This document shows positions 24,641 to 37,500 of a stretch of 64,000 nucleotides of DNA, one piece after another. The notes under the pieces are model-generated. The model had not been told where the DNA came from and did no database searches. It saw nothing but the letters and a program-made list of their open reading frames with translations. Position numbers and translations under genes: made by a program. The first letter of the stretch is position 1. Each line of letters opens with the position of its first letter. This stretch comes from Ischnura elegans (taxonomy: Eukaryota > Arthropoda > Insecta > Odonata > Coenagrionidae): contig NC_060247.1 in assembly GCF_921293095.1 (NCBI RefSeq), positions 51,743,111 through 51,807,110 on the forward strand, in the 5' to 3' direction.

Positions 24641-27282
24641 CCTGTCCGTTAGGAAAACTATGTCACTTACTTCATCTTTTAGGATCAGGAAATAGAGTAT
24701 GCTCGTTGGATGATTCTCCCAGTGCCACTCTAAAAGATATGTTCCTCATTGCGCTAATAATCGAAGCCTCCGTTCGCCTCCGAGCCTGAAGCAACTCCCA
24801 GCTTAATCTGTGTACACACTATGTTACACTTCCTGTGCCTATGAAGCAGTTTGTGACTAATCGCTCCGCTCACCGTTTTATTTATTTTGTCCTCGGATTC
24901 GTATATTTTCGGTTTGATTAGTCTCATGCCTGGGGCACCTTCAATTTGGCAAACGCGAATTTTCGCGATCTTATTATCACGTGCAACACTTGATTGAAAA
25001 TATGATAAATGACGCCTCTAAAACTTATAAATGCATAAAAATTTAAGCATGAAGCAATGCAAACGTAAAGCCGTGAAAATTTTTATTCGCGGAAATCAAG
25101 TAGTCCTACCTCAATCACCATCCCCATCGGCTAAAGCCTCAGAGTGTTAATAAGTTGATCCTTTCAAGAAGAGTGGTGAGGAAGTGGCTTGGGAGGAAGA
25201 GAGATGGGCAGTGGCAAAAGGTATTCGGAAGCCACATTTAACCCCCGGTCATCAATTCCGTCGTTGTCTTATTCGTTCTTTCCATCTCTCTTTATCTTTT
25301 AAAAATCAATTCTTATCCTCTTATCCCCCTTTTCATTTATCTCTGTAAACGTATATGCAACACCTACCTTGCGTGTGCATTCTGCTTGGTCTCTACTCGT
25401 GAAAGCGCACTGCTACAGCCCTCTAACACCTGTCTTGTGGCTGGAAACTGTTTATTCTCATCAATCCCACATGAATTTTTTATGATTAGCTCTCGTTAAA
25501 ATTATATAATGGCCTTCCAGGTTTCAGCTGAAAAAGAGTAGACCCTTGTTTACATTTACCAGTATCTATAACGTAGAAGTTTCACGCCAGCACTTTCTAA
25601 TTTTTTTTCTTCAATTTGAGATACAGTTAAATCTAAAATGGTTCACTCAATCTACAATAAAAAATTCTCCATTCAAAGAGAATCGATCCAAGATAATTAT
25701 TAACCTTTACTTAAACTTTCAACTATCATTAATAACATATATAGAAAGTAAAAAATAAGCATGAATATCCTTGTGAAGAACGTGAAAACAAGTATGAAAT
25801 GATTATTAATATTTAAAGGTAGTACATCGAAAGTGGTCAATGCAATGATAATTTTACGAGACAGCATAATTAAGATCCTAGGATAGAATGACACAAGCAC
25901 ACTTATCATCAACCCAATTGAGTTTTCCTTGGGAATGCGCTGGTGGAGAAGTCAATTAATGTGACCTAACACCTAGGTAATCATCGTAAGCAGAATTGCT
26001 AACGATTTTATTTATTTACTCGTGCAAATCCTTTAAGTGGCCCTTTGACAGGCACTGAAATGCAGTAATGTTACGCGACATAGGAGATATCCATCCAATG
26101 ACTGCGTGTAACACCTCTCGCTATTTATGTAATAACTTTATAACTAGGTCTTTGATGAGGACGAGCCCTTATAGCGCGGTCTTCTCTGATGTTCGTTCAG
26201 TGGGAGTCGATAATATTCCCTTTACGGGTCACTGTAGGATTCTAACGTTAATTTTGGCGCAAGCAATGTAATTCTTGCTCGATTCTGACTGACCCTGTCC
26301 GCTACGCAGGGAACCGTTATTTCAGCTTACGGACCGAAGTGCAAATTCCATGAGAAATTGAACGGCTAATTAACATTCGATCAGTTTATCGCCCTTTGAG
26401 CTCCAGCCATATCCATTCGTGACCCGAAAATTTTATGAACAAAATTGACTGCGTTACACATAATCACATTTCAAAACATCTTGATTGATGGGGTAAAATA
26501 AAACTAATATCTTTGCGTACCGCAACACCGTCTCTGTATTATCGGTTGTGATGTTAGGCAAAATGGGTTAAAAAGGATGCATGAAAAATTATTTTTTAAT
26601 ACGGAAGCCCCATAAAAAGGCTAACGGCACATTGAATGAAATAAATGGTCCATTAATAACGTACTGAGCACAAAAATAAAATACATTCGTAGGTAGACAT
26701 TTAGCACAGAAATACCTTTTATGTGTAGTTGGCTTTGTACATCTCACTAGGCTTTAATGTAAGTCTTGCCATCGAGGAGAAAATCAATCACCAGTTTGCT
26801 AAAGAGGTTTCATAGCTGTTTGATAAAAACTCGATTTAAAATTTGAGGATGAACTTATATACATACTTATCCAAAATTTGGTTCAATTTTTAGTGCGATG
26901 GATATGGGAATAAAAGAGCTTCCTGGTAATCGTTTTACAGAAGCACCGGAGTGTGGATAGTTTATCTAAAAATAAAGAAAAAACAAACAGTGAAAATGAG
27001 AATAAGAAGCAGAGCAGTGTGTGTGAAAAAGTTAGGAGAAAATTGATCAAATTTATTTAAAAATTTATATTAGTTATTTTCATGAGGACCTTATTTCAAC
27101 TCCTTCGTGCGCCATTAAAACGTAGGATACCTACTTCTCAAAAGAGTTTTTGATAAAACTGGAGGTTAAAAATTATGGTGCCAAAATTACATAATAGTGA
27201 ATTTTAAATTTCATAATCAATTAAAAAGCCTCTTACATAATGCGAATGACAGAAAAATGCTAAAATCGATGAAGCATGAGAA
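24641..27282. other. 2.6 kb with no recognisable gene
   Basis: No open frame exceeds about 70 codons. The sequence is AT-rich without TIRs or tails that I could see. Confidence 0.4.
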
Positions 27283-27396
27283 ATTTCCGGTGGCACTGGA
27301 GGTAACAAATACGTTGGGGAAACGTGACCTAGAGACAAAACTCAACTAGAAGGACACAAACGGGCCATCATTAGGAGAAAATTAGAAAAAATTCGA
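27283..27396 (+). pseudogene. Penelope-like element GIY-YIG endonuclease relic
   Basis: The plus strand in the frame starting at 27286 reads SGGTGGNKYVGET, then a stop at 27325-27327, then PRDKTQLEGHKRAIIRRKLEKI. This matches the C-terminal GIY-YIG endonuclease of Penelope-like retroelements. That domain has a small-residue-rich C-x-C-G-x-x-Y(V/I)GET segment followed, about 10 residues on, by the (L/x)xEHKRAI helix. In life the domain makes the target-site cut for terminal priming. The Cys positions upstream of YVGET are lost, a stop interrupts the core, and no reverse transcriptase was found upstream, so this is a short dead fragment. Two nearby features of the same general family (15.5 and 51.5 kb) suggest the genome carries Penelope-like elements. 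Confidence 0.65.
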
Positions 27397-27808
27397 TTGA
27401 TGAGAGTTCCCAAAATTTTATTCTACATACGCGAGAGACATTTTCCACTTGATGCAATTAAATTTTCTCTTGTGACTGTCGTAAAGTTGCCACAAAATTT
27501 AGGGGTACTCAGCCACCAAAATATGCTTAAAATTAGCTGAGCATCGGAAATAATACTGAAGAATACCATTATCTTTGGATTCCAATAAAATACTGCATAG
27601 TCTATAAGGTAAAAGTGTGATGCCCAGAAAGGTATATTAGATGTGTGAATAAAATGTGATAACGCGATGGAAGTTAAAAAAAAATAGATTAAAAAAGAAG
27701 GAAAATATTTTTCTACTCTTTCGTGTCCATTACTTAGGAATCATTGCCTCTAAAAAAACATACATTCAGGAGACCATATCAACTCTATAAAATTTTACAA
27801 CTGTATTA
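27397..27808. other. No gene seen; flank of relic and Harbinger-like element
   Basis: This could contain further decayed 3' sequence of the Penelope-like fragment (the frame stays partly open to about 27510), but I cannot align it to any motif. It ends at the TTA target site of the next element. Confidence 0.35.
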
Positions 27809-29709
27809 AGGCCTGGTTACACGGTACATGAGAATGTACAAGAAAATGTGAGAATGTCTGAATCTCAGAATGAACGCAAAAATGCACCGTGTAACCACGT
27901 AAAATGTAAGAATGTATGAATTTCTGAACGCCTGCTCTAATTTCATTCAGACAATCATACAATTTGAACTCAGAGTCACCTGGTGGCAGACTACGAAAAC
28001 GACACATTCATTTCATCTGGCTTGAATAGGCGACTTCTTTGTTTACGTACGGCCCCGATAGTTATTTCGATTTGATATGATCTTGCTTGACTTGGATATC
28101 TCACTGATTGGATATGGGTAGCGAAAGAATGGAACACAAGAAAAGGGGATGGGTAAAAGGAAGGATCAGATGGAAAGGCGCTGAATGTATGAACCGCGAG
28201 AATTGTCCAAGATTGAGATCCAAATGATCGTTAAAAGGTCATAAAAAGCATGTGATAGGCAAAGAAATAAGATTCAAGTACTAATTACGCTGTATTTACT
28301 CAAGTTCCTGTTTTTGAATCGAGACCGACTGCAAAGCGAGTCGAAATTTTAGGTGTTGCGTTGACACGCAGCGAACGTTATGGGCATCGCAGTAATAAAT
28401 ACTGAATTTACCTTGCCAAAAGCCTCATATTTCTCGTATATTCCTGTAGCGTGCGCCGATTCACAGGAGAAGGATGGAGAGAAATCACGACACACTCACT
28501 TTCAAATCTAAAATTCAACTGCCTTTATTATTTCCTGTTTATTATATCACAAGGCTTAAGGGCACGATAAATTTTGAAAATGTGCTTTTATTATAGAAAA
28601 CTACTATCCAACAAAATTTTAACGATATCGGCGAAAGACACTTTGAGAATATTCCTTGTTAGGGGCTCCTTGTGACGAGAGGCCGGCCGCCCATTACATT
28701 CCTTATTTTTCACCGTGGTTTAATCGTAATCAGTATTTATTCTCGTAAACAGCCACTTTCCTTATAATTTGATCCTACAATGGGTAGAATTATAGGTACA
28801 TTTATAGAGTTGTTTACAAAGTGAAATAAGTAACTTGATAAAATCCTGCGGTAACCCTGATTTAAGAGTATACTTACGTTGAGGATATCCCGTTGACAAT
28901 ATAGATAATGTATTTGACTCCATTTTGTGAGTCATTAACCACTTATTCCTCATATTTTTGTCCCTTCGAACACAAGCAAAAACCTTCTCCGGTGAGTAAA
29001 TAGAGGTACTAGACGTCGGGGCACTTTATATGGTTTTATGGGATACACTATTTATATGGTTTTCACACGTTTTTCTATTGAAGGTCCATGCTACAATATA
29101 CTTACTGCATTAAGCAAATGATGTTGGTGTGTAACGTAGATCACAATCTGCAATCAACTTATTTGGATTTAATCTTTCCAAAGCCCCCCAAACAATCGCC
29201 TTTATTTATTTCAGCAACGCCTTGGCAACCCAATATATTCACAATCCGAAGTTTGACGTTAAAGCAGCAATTATATTCGCCAAATTTGCGTTTGAGTCCC
29301 TAAATAGACAGTTTTTCTATCCAATTCCTCAGTCTGTCATCAGTGGATTCCAGGCCGTGATGTAACGCGCGCACGCTCCGTCACGTGTTTTAAAACAGTC
29401 GATGAAGATTATTTTTAAAGACTCATATCTCAGCTATAAAACATTATTCATCCGCGAAATTTTCGGCAAGTACATTTGAGGTAAGGATCTTATTATTCTA
29501 GTACTTTAAAAAAAGTTTGCACGTTCCCCATTGGTTTATATTTGAAGTTGAAATAATTTGTTGCGCATTAAAAAATGTCCGAAAAAATGTACCGTGTAAC
29601 CACCTACTCGTGGATCTTGTCCATGAGAATGTACAAGAATCTGTTAAGAAAACCATTCAGAAAAATGTACAGATTCTTGTACATTCTAATGTACCGTGTA
29701 ACCAGGCCT
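27809..29709. mobile_element. Non-autonomous Harbinger-like element, 1.9 kb
   Basis: The left end starts aggcctggttacacggtaca at 27809, and the right end at 29709 is its inverted complement. About 36 bp of terminal repeat match with one mismatch, ending in agaatgtacaagaa. Both sides carry TTA (27806-27808 and 29710-29712), a 3-bp duplication of the PIF/Harbinger type. Subterminal copies of accgtgtaacca occur at about 27887 and 29591. At the right end an 18-bp perfect inverted repeat (agaatgtacaagaatctg) spans about 29625-29690. No transposase-like frame exists inside (longest about 71 codons), so it would be mobilised in trans. Confidence 0.85.
29625..29690. repeat. Subterminal 18-bp perfect hairpin in the Harbinger-like element
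   Basis: The string agaatgtacaagaatctg is followed about 30 bp later by its exact complement cagattcttgtacattct, just inside the right terminal repeat. This means the right terminal repeat sequence also occurs in inverted orientation next to itself. It may be a transposase-binding arrangement or a rearranged end. Confidence 0.75.
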
Positions 29710-29892
29710 TTAAACAAGAACCGCTGAGGAGTTATTTTAAGGGAAAATCATGGTTTTCCACAAAATCTCTTCGCTTATCACCAGTCTATCTAATTTCTCC
29801 TCTAAAATTGTATTCTGGAATTTTTTAGTAATGATTTTACCTTTTGCATAGCAGGACTGATGCTTACGAAGCCATGTTTAGTACTGAATCTT

Positions 29893-30287
29893 GCCGTCAT
29901 TTTGGGTATCCCTTTGTTCAGGAGTCAAATTCAAGGAACAAAAATCTCTACCATGCTTGTATTATCACCCAAAATAAACACAATGCTCATTTCAACCATG
30001 TACTTCTATTTGTTAATTCTCCATCTTTAAGTTTTGAGAACGAGATTTAAATCGGCGCAACAGATTTTTCAATGTCTTTCTAAATTAATATTGGTTACGG
30101 CAAGAAGATTTTGGGGATAGTTCATCTGCTCTCATTTGCTTGAACACCAGCCTCGGTAGTGTAGAGACCAAATAATTGCACTCGTATAAACGTCAATGTA
30201 GCAGTTAAGCATTTACTTAAATTGTCGATTTGAGTGTCATATAAGCTCAAGGTATCATTAACCGATATTTTAAGTTTTATTTTTATT
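29893..30287. repeat. 395-bp direct duplication, copy 1
   Basis: It matches 31150-31545 in the same orientation, with roughly 18 substitutions and small indels by eye (about 95% identity). Both copies contain ttcaaggaacaaaaatctct, gaacgagatttaaatcggcg, ctcggtagtgtagagacc and gcagttaagcatttacttaa. The ends are not TG...CA and no LTR signals were seen. This is a segmental duplication or two insertions of one unidentified repeat. Confidence 0.9.
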
Positions 30288-31149
30288 CCTTATTTAAAGG
30301 TACTTAAATAACAATCAAAATTGCAATGCCTATCAGCTGGTGGAATATTCACGCAAGGAAAGGAAGGCACATGGTAAACTGTCTTCTCGCCACCTTCTCA
30401 GAATCTCGTCTAAGAGACTCAACGTTACCTGCTCCACAATGAACCCATAAATAAAACGGATTTACACGATGAGTAATTATTCCCATGGTCAATCAAATGC
30501 TGAATGAACATAATTTTTCCATTAAAGCGGAAATTGATCATACGAATGAAATTATAGCAATTAAAATGGCTTGAAAATTGAAAGAGCAATGTAATTAGGG
30601 CTGTTTTCCTAATTTTTATTTAAACTTTAAAAATAACCAGGCAAAAAATGCAGGAATATTTGACAGCCCACAATACTTCAATTTTATCTTATCTCTTACT
30701 ACTTTTTTATCTTACTAACTATTCTTTATTACAAACCTTCAGTCAGCGCTCAGGCCAACTCTTCACTGCGTCACCAGGCCTCTTTCATTTTCCTCGTTTA
30801 CTCGACACATAATTCTTCCCCGTCCTAAACCACCCAACCCAGGGTCTCTCCATTTTTTCAAAAAGAAAAAGTAACACTCAACCCCTATCCACTGGCATTA
30901 TCGCCTTTCTCCTCGGTCCTCTATGTACCTTCATCAAATAGCTATAACCTTTGTCACAAGTTTAGACTTAAATTTCCTCGTTAACTTCTTAAAAATTTCC
31001 TTGAAAACTTCCTTGCTCGTAGAAGGAAACCTTTTACGCGTGCAATTTTAAATTTTTAAGGTATCCGTATTGTTTAGCAAGCTTCCCAGTCTTCCACTTG
31101 ACTCGATTCTTGCCAATTAAAATTATTACAGCGAGGTTATTTCAAGCAG
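30288..31149. other. Spacer between the two duplicated copies, no gene seen
   Basis: It is about 860 bp long, with a C/T-rich part near 30730-30930. No frame or element end was recognised. If the flanking copies are terminal direct repeats of one element, this would be its body, but it codes for nothing. Confidence 0.4.
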
Positions 31150-31545
31150 CCGTCATTTTGAGTAATCCCTTTGTTCAAGAGTCAAATTCAAGGAACAAAA
31201 ATCTCTACCATGCTTGTACCTATTATCACCCAAAATAAACACAATGCTCATTTCAACCATGTACTCCTATTTATTATTCTCCATCTTTAAGTTTTGAGAA
31301 CGAGATTTAAATCGGCGCAACAGATTTTTCAATGTCTTTCTAAATTAATATTGGTTTGGGCAAGAAGATTTTGGTGATAGTTCATCTGCTCTCATTTGCT
31401 TGAACACTAGCCTCGGTAGTGTAGAGACCTAATAATTGTACTCGTATAAACGTCAATGTAGCAGTTAAGCATTTACTTAAATTGTCGATTTGAATGTCTT
31501 GTAAGCTCAAGATATCATTAGCCGATATTTTAAGTTTTATTTTTA
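31150..31545. repeat. 395-bp direct duplication, copy 2
   Basis: This is the partner of 29893-30287. Differences include a 4-bp ccta insertion after catgcttgta and ggtttgggcaag in place of ggttacggcaag. The similarity breaks after ttaagttttatttttat in both copies. Confidence 0.9.
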
Positions 31546-34500
31546 TAATCTTTATTTTTATCCTAGATCATGAATGCCAAATCAGTACCAAATGTTTTGA
31601 AATAATGGATGAACCACGAACTTCAAATCAAGGTGAAATAATATCCTTGGGTTTTCAGTTATATAGTGTGCGGATTCCAATATTTTTTTTAACTGGAAGC
31701 TATCGTAGAAAAAAATCTATAACATTTAAGTAGATAACGGCTATACGATAGTCTAAATTAAAGAAAAAATTTTATTTAAGGATAATTTCAGTTGTAAAGG
31801 TTTTATATTGAGAATTTAGCCGAGTTTTTGACCGTAACAGTGGAAGTGCGCATTCATTTATTAATTAGAAACCGAGCGATGGACAAAGACGAGATCTCAA
31901 CGCAGCGAAGCAGGGAGCTATACTCAAGTTGCACATATCTAGTACCGCGAGTAATACACCACCTAACTAACAACCCTCACCCGTCACAGTATACATGCCC
32001 CTACTCCTCCACTCTGCATTAAAATTACACTCACAGGCTTCCCTCGCGTACTTCTCACCTGTTCTTAACTCTCTCAAGCAGACTTCGAGATCAAGGAACA
32101 TATCATGCCGGAAGTAGGGGGAATGTTCGTAGATATCTGCGGTTGCATTGGTTGCTTTTCAAAAACCTTGCCTGAGGTTACTCCGTCGCCCACGAATATT
32201 TGATTTGTGGCGAGAATCGTCTGGCGTTGCACTGTCAGACTGCGTGGGTAGGAGGTGGTAGGTGGGTAGGGTAAAAAGTGTAATAAATCCTTAATACATT
32301 AATGGTGGGTAACGAGTCGCAATCAATTCCTTTCGTTTTTTTATGTGGGAAACTACCCTATTCCAAGTTGGTTGTGATCTTCTCAATGAATGTAGAAGGC
32401 AAAAAAAAACATAGCAAAACATTATGCTAATCTGCCATTTCTACTTTTTTAAACAATGGAGACGACTAGTTTCAAATCGCTGTAAGACTCTAAAAGAGTA
32501 AAGGGACCATTTTCCTCAATTTATTGGCAAAAATAGCGAATTGAAAATCATTCAACAAAATATGATGTTACTATTCCACCTAATTGGCCTAAGAAACTGA
32601 AATATTATTAAAACTGCCAAGAGATCCACAAATATTCGGGAAAGTTTCCATTGCATTAGATGAATTGCTATTCAAAGAAATGTGAGTGCATACCCGAAAT
32701 ATAAATGGTCCGACCATCTTCTATATTATTTCTACTGTATAGATACCTTTTTCTCAACTTATACGCAACCAAACTCTACAAATGAGGAACCAAAATGCAC
32801 AGAATTTATCAGAGAACATGCGACGGCATACCTTACTTCCTAAATATTGCTATTGTTTCCTAAAATTGGTTTCTAAATAATTATTTAAAAAAAAAAAAAA
32901 AATCAAAACAAAAAACAAAAACCGGTAAATATTCCTGACGTTAACGGCGCACAAACTGGTACATTTTTTCATTTGCAACAATATCTCGCATTCTTTAAAT
33001 AACTTTTATCAAAATGCGGCTGATTCCACATTCAAGTCTCCTGTTGATACGTAAGTATGAGTCATCATGTGCGTTTAACAGAGGATAGTGTAATTACTTC
33101 CAATGTTGTGTTTAAAGAGGTCCTCTGACCTCAATTTGTACATGTACATTTCAATTAAATTTGTACGTGAGACCCTGCCTTTTTTCTACATTTTAAAATT
33201 AGAAACGCGCCTATCCCTCTATGGACCTGCATTGAAAAGAGCGGGGAAGCCCGCTGGGAGCGTCGCAGCACGCTCGTTTCTTTTAATTTGTGTGTCGCTT
33301 GCAAGAGGTAAATTCGAATAAAATTGAGATCAAAACAATTTTTATCGTCAAGCACCTCGACTCCACTCAATATGCAAAAACTAAAGAGTAAATGTGCCAC
33401 AAATAATTTAATTAACAGATAATTACTAATCGTGATAACACTTGTTAAGTTCATACGTCCCGCGGTAAATTATTCACCACAAATAAAAGAGCTTTAAGAG
33501 TAGATCAAAATTGAACAGTAGTTTTGTTCAATGCCAAAAACAAAATTTGTTATTATGCAAAAAATATTTATTCCTGCCTCGATAGGACATAGAATAACAT
33601 TTTATTGGCTAAAGATCACAATATGTCAAGCGAAAAACTTATTGGGGCTCTACGTATAAATTCAAAAGAAATATGCTCAAAATACGTTTTTCTTCTTATC
33701 TTAGATGTAATGTTAACCATAGAACAAATTAATCCTGAAATCCATGCTTAAATATGTTGTATAAAACCTTGAACTTCAAGCCTGACAGTGCGTTTCTCTT
33801 GGAATGAATTCAATTTATTATCATAGAGGCAGAGAAACACGCATCGCAATCGCTAGAAATATTATTTTCTCGCCATTGGTTTCTCGGCGAGGGCGATCAC
33901 CCAGTCGAGTGTTTTATGACACCACCAGCTCGACGGCGATGAAAAAACAGCCTTCTGCGCGACCTCTGGCCCTCAACCCATAGCCTCAACCGCTCGCCAA
34001 CCATTTCTTTCGATCGTACGGCTCAGCACCGCTCTGTTTCTCTCCATCCCTTAGACCCGCCAGCTTGTACGTTACAGAGCGATAAATATTGGTTTTCAAT
34101 TCTAATGGGAGGTAGGTCGGATAAAATAATAGGGTAGGGATTGACATAAAGCATATAGAGATAGAAGAAATGCAATTGAAGTGGAGGACACAAAGTTGAG
34201 GGGGAGCCGAAATATTTTATCAATATTTATCAGTTCACATTTTGCGTATGAATTGTATTTTACTATCCTTGGCGGGACTGTGATGGGTCATTTTGAAAAT
34301 GACTTAGCTGCATGGATATGTAACGCTGTGTGAGGTTACCAAAATGATGTCCTTCACGCTAGAGGAGGAACATCTATACTTCATTGACGTGGATATACGA
34401 TTTAATCATCAATTACCTATTTCCAAAATAAAGATAAATATATTAAATTTATCCAATTGGAATTAGTCGTTTAAAATCACAATTGCCGTGGAATATTAGC

Positions 34501-37500
34501 AGTAGTAGGTTTAGCAGAAACAAAAATTCACATTTAAGCAAAAGAAAAAATGACATACGTCATAATTTTCGCATTTCCCATTGCAAGATTGAAAACTTCT
34601 AGTCCACAAAGAGTTAAAATGGAACCTTATTTGGAAAATAATTGTTTCGCGAATATGAAAGTTATTACGACGGTGAACGTCAACAAAGTTGGCAATATAA
34701 CTTTTGGCAGATATGGAGATTTAAACAGCATGAAATCGTCTGTTATGATTTACTTGGCTATGCTATCTGAATTTGTTCCTTAAAACGGTTTCTACTTGAA
34801 AAAATTCTATTTCATTTATATTAATTTATAGTATTAATTTTTCATCTGTTCATATGCTAAAAGGATGGGTTCAATATGTAATCGAAAAAAGAGAAACACT
34901 TATAGAAGGCTTAATTCACAGTTAAAATGATCTTTTAAAGCTGAAAAAATAACTCCATTTTTGATTTCTGCCTTTCGGAATCTTTTTTCTTCCTATAATT
35001 TTCTCTTAGTTAAGAGATTTTCTTCCGTGAAAACGAATTTTTCCCTTACTTTAAATGCACAGCCCAGCGTAGGCATTCGTATATCATATGAGTCCTTTCA
35101 ATATTCCGTCAGATATAAGTTGTTGCGCGTTCTCGCAGGTAAAAAGCGTAACAAGAGGTGAAATCATAAACGCCGATTGGAGCGTGAAATCATCCTCTCT
35201 ACTACTCCACTCCTATTTTCTTCCAATCTTCTCCACTGTTTTTCGTAATTTGTATTCTGAAAGACGATTATTCCAGTTATTTCTCTCTCTGTATTCGTAT
35301 TCTCCTCTAACATTTTTATCGTCCTCTGCTACAGCATTAAGATGACCTGTTTGGACGTTCTTTCTTCACAACACTGTATCACACGCAAGCTATATAATAA
35401 CACTTAACTGATGAATTACTTTCAGCATTGAGGAATTTTCATCTCATAAATAAAAAACTGCCTTAGTACGGAATTATTTATTTATAATTACATAAAATAT
35501 ATTTTATAAGCTTTTATGCAAGGGCAACAATTTAAAAATTGCGGACATAACATCGCAAAGCCAAATATTTGCTTATGGAAACAGATTTATGTTCCATCAG
35601 CGGCTCATTGCCCGTCTAGCTGCGACTTTTAGCCCTCGTAGTATGATTCAGTAGTGGAATAGAATCTAAAGGATTACAAGCTCATTTGAGGCAACAAAAA
35701 TCTTAATAATTTTTTTCAAGATGTTTAGTATTTTATACTGGAAAAGGACAATAAGGTATCATGGGGAAACTAAGACCGTCTAGGATAGCTATTTAATGAC
35801 AATAAATATAATCTTTAACTCATACATTAAAAAAGTCACGAAGATAGTTGAGAATAGGAAAAATACATATTATTGTTCAACCCTTCGAAAACTTTAAATG
35901 AAATCTATTTTGAGATACTAATGATGTCTATTGCATGCCAATTGCAAATGGAATTTAGAACTTTACTCAAAAATCTAACATGCTACTCGAGGGTATTAAT
36001 GAGATGATAAACCAGCACTCCAATTTAGGTAATTGGACACAAAATATTATGCGAAAAGCTCCCACAGCGACTTATGTCTTCTAACTTTAAGTTTAGCTCC
36101 TATCTTTAGTTCCAAGTTTTCTGGTCTAAATTTTATTCTCACTAATCCTAATCGTTTTCTTGCCCTTCCTGCCTATTTAATCGTCTTGCCTCAGACACTT
36201 CATTTCACCCCAATGAGTAAACCCTTAAACCTAACATCCCGAGTCTGCTTAGCACTCGTACCATTCAAATTCTAATTCTCCTCGATATCTTCTCAACGCA
36301 TTCCCCTTCTCGCTCACAATGACCAGTACTTCGTCTTTCCCTCTCCTATTCATCCACTTCACCTTATCCATCGCCCAATGTACTCATCGCTATCTCAAAA
36401 GTCAAGCACCAGTGATTCAGAATGTATATTTCAATTTCTAAAACTCGGTTTGAAACAAGACCTAAGTCAATCAAATATGCCAAAGTGTAATCATCCACGA
36501 TAAAATTTTTGATAAATTACTATTAATACTAATATGGGAGGCAGAATCTATCACTTGAGCATCGAAATTCATTTTTCACTCGTCGCAATAAAACTTTGGT
36601 CAAGCTTCACTGTTTTCAAATTCTCGCGTATGAATGTACTCATGCAAGGCTGGGTGAAAATAAATAGCTTTAGTCCCGCACGAATTTCAAGTTAGACATT
36701 AATAGAGAGGGAAAGAAAGAGAGAGATCTTGTAGCAATGAAAATTTGATGAGGCAACGGAGTGAAAACACTTGTGAGGTGAAACACTTCAGCGAGGTGAA
36801 CTTCCTGCTTATGTAAAAAATAAACTTAATTGCTGAAAATCGGTGGATCAAATTGATGGCTGCGAAAGGATTGAATGAGGCTCTGTTTGAATAAAATATT
36901 GCAAGCCAAAACTCTTAATGAGATTTATATTTCTTCTACCGCAGTGAAGGAGTAGGAAATGAGAAAAGGAATACATACTGAAATTTTCCGGAATAGCAAC
37001 CACATAATACGCACTGCATAGGAAAATTAAAAGTATGCAAAATTAATTTAAAGCCAAAGTATCCTTCTCTAATTATAATTACATTTTTCTGTCTTTCCAA
37101 ATAATTATTTTAACCAATTGCCAAAGAAAATTTTAAACAATTTCATATTTTTATCGTTCAACTTTTCCGCATTTTTCCCACCATGACTCAGTATTAACCT
37201 AGCAGATTGCTTGCTTGTCCTGAATTCTGAGGGTAGCATACAGGTTACGACGACCGTTTTTGGTTATATACATTTAGCAAAACCTCTGACAATCTTTTAA
37301 AATATCATTTCGACCTCTAATATCATGCATTGTATTTATTTTAAAATATAGACAACAATTATGATCTAAATTTTCACCTCTTTAAATGACGAAGTCAATC
37401 ACCAATTACACATCTAAGACGGTCAGAGGAACACTAAATTTGAGTTCAAGGCTGGAACTTTGTCAGCTATCATAAAATACTAATGCGGCCTAAAACTGGG

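Noticed and set aside
29893..31545. LTR retrotransposon with 395-bp LTRs
   Set aside because: No TG...CA ends, no primer-binding site or polypurine tract seen, and the 860-bp spacer has no coding sequence.
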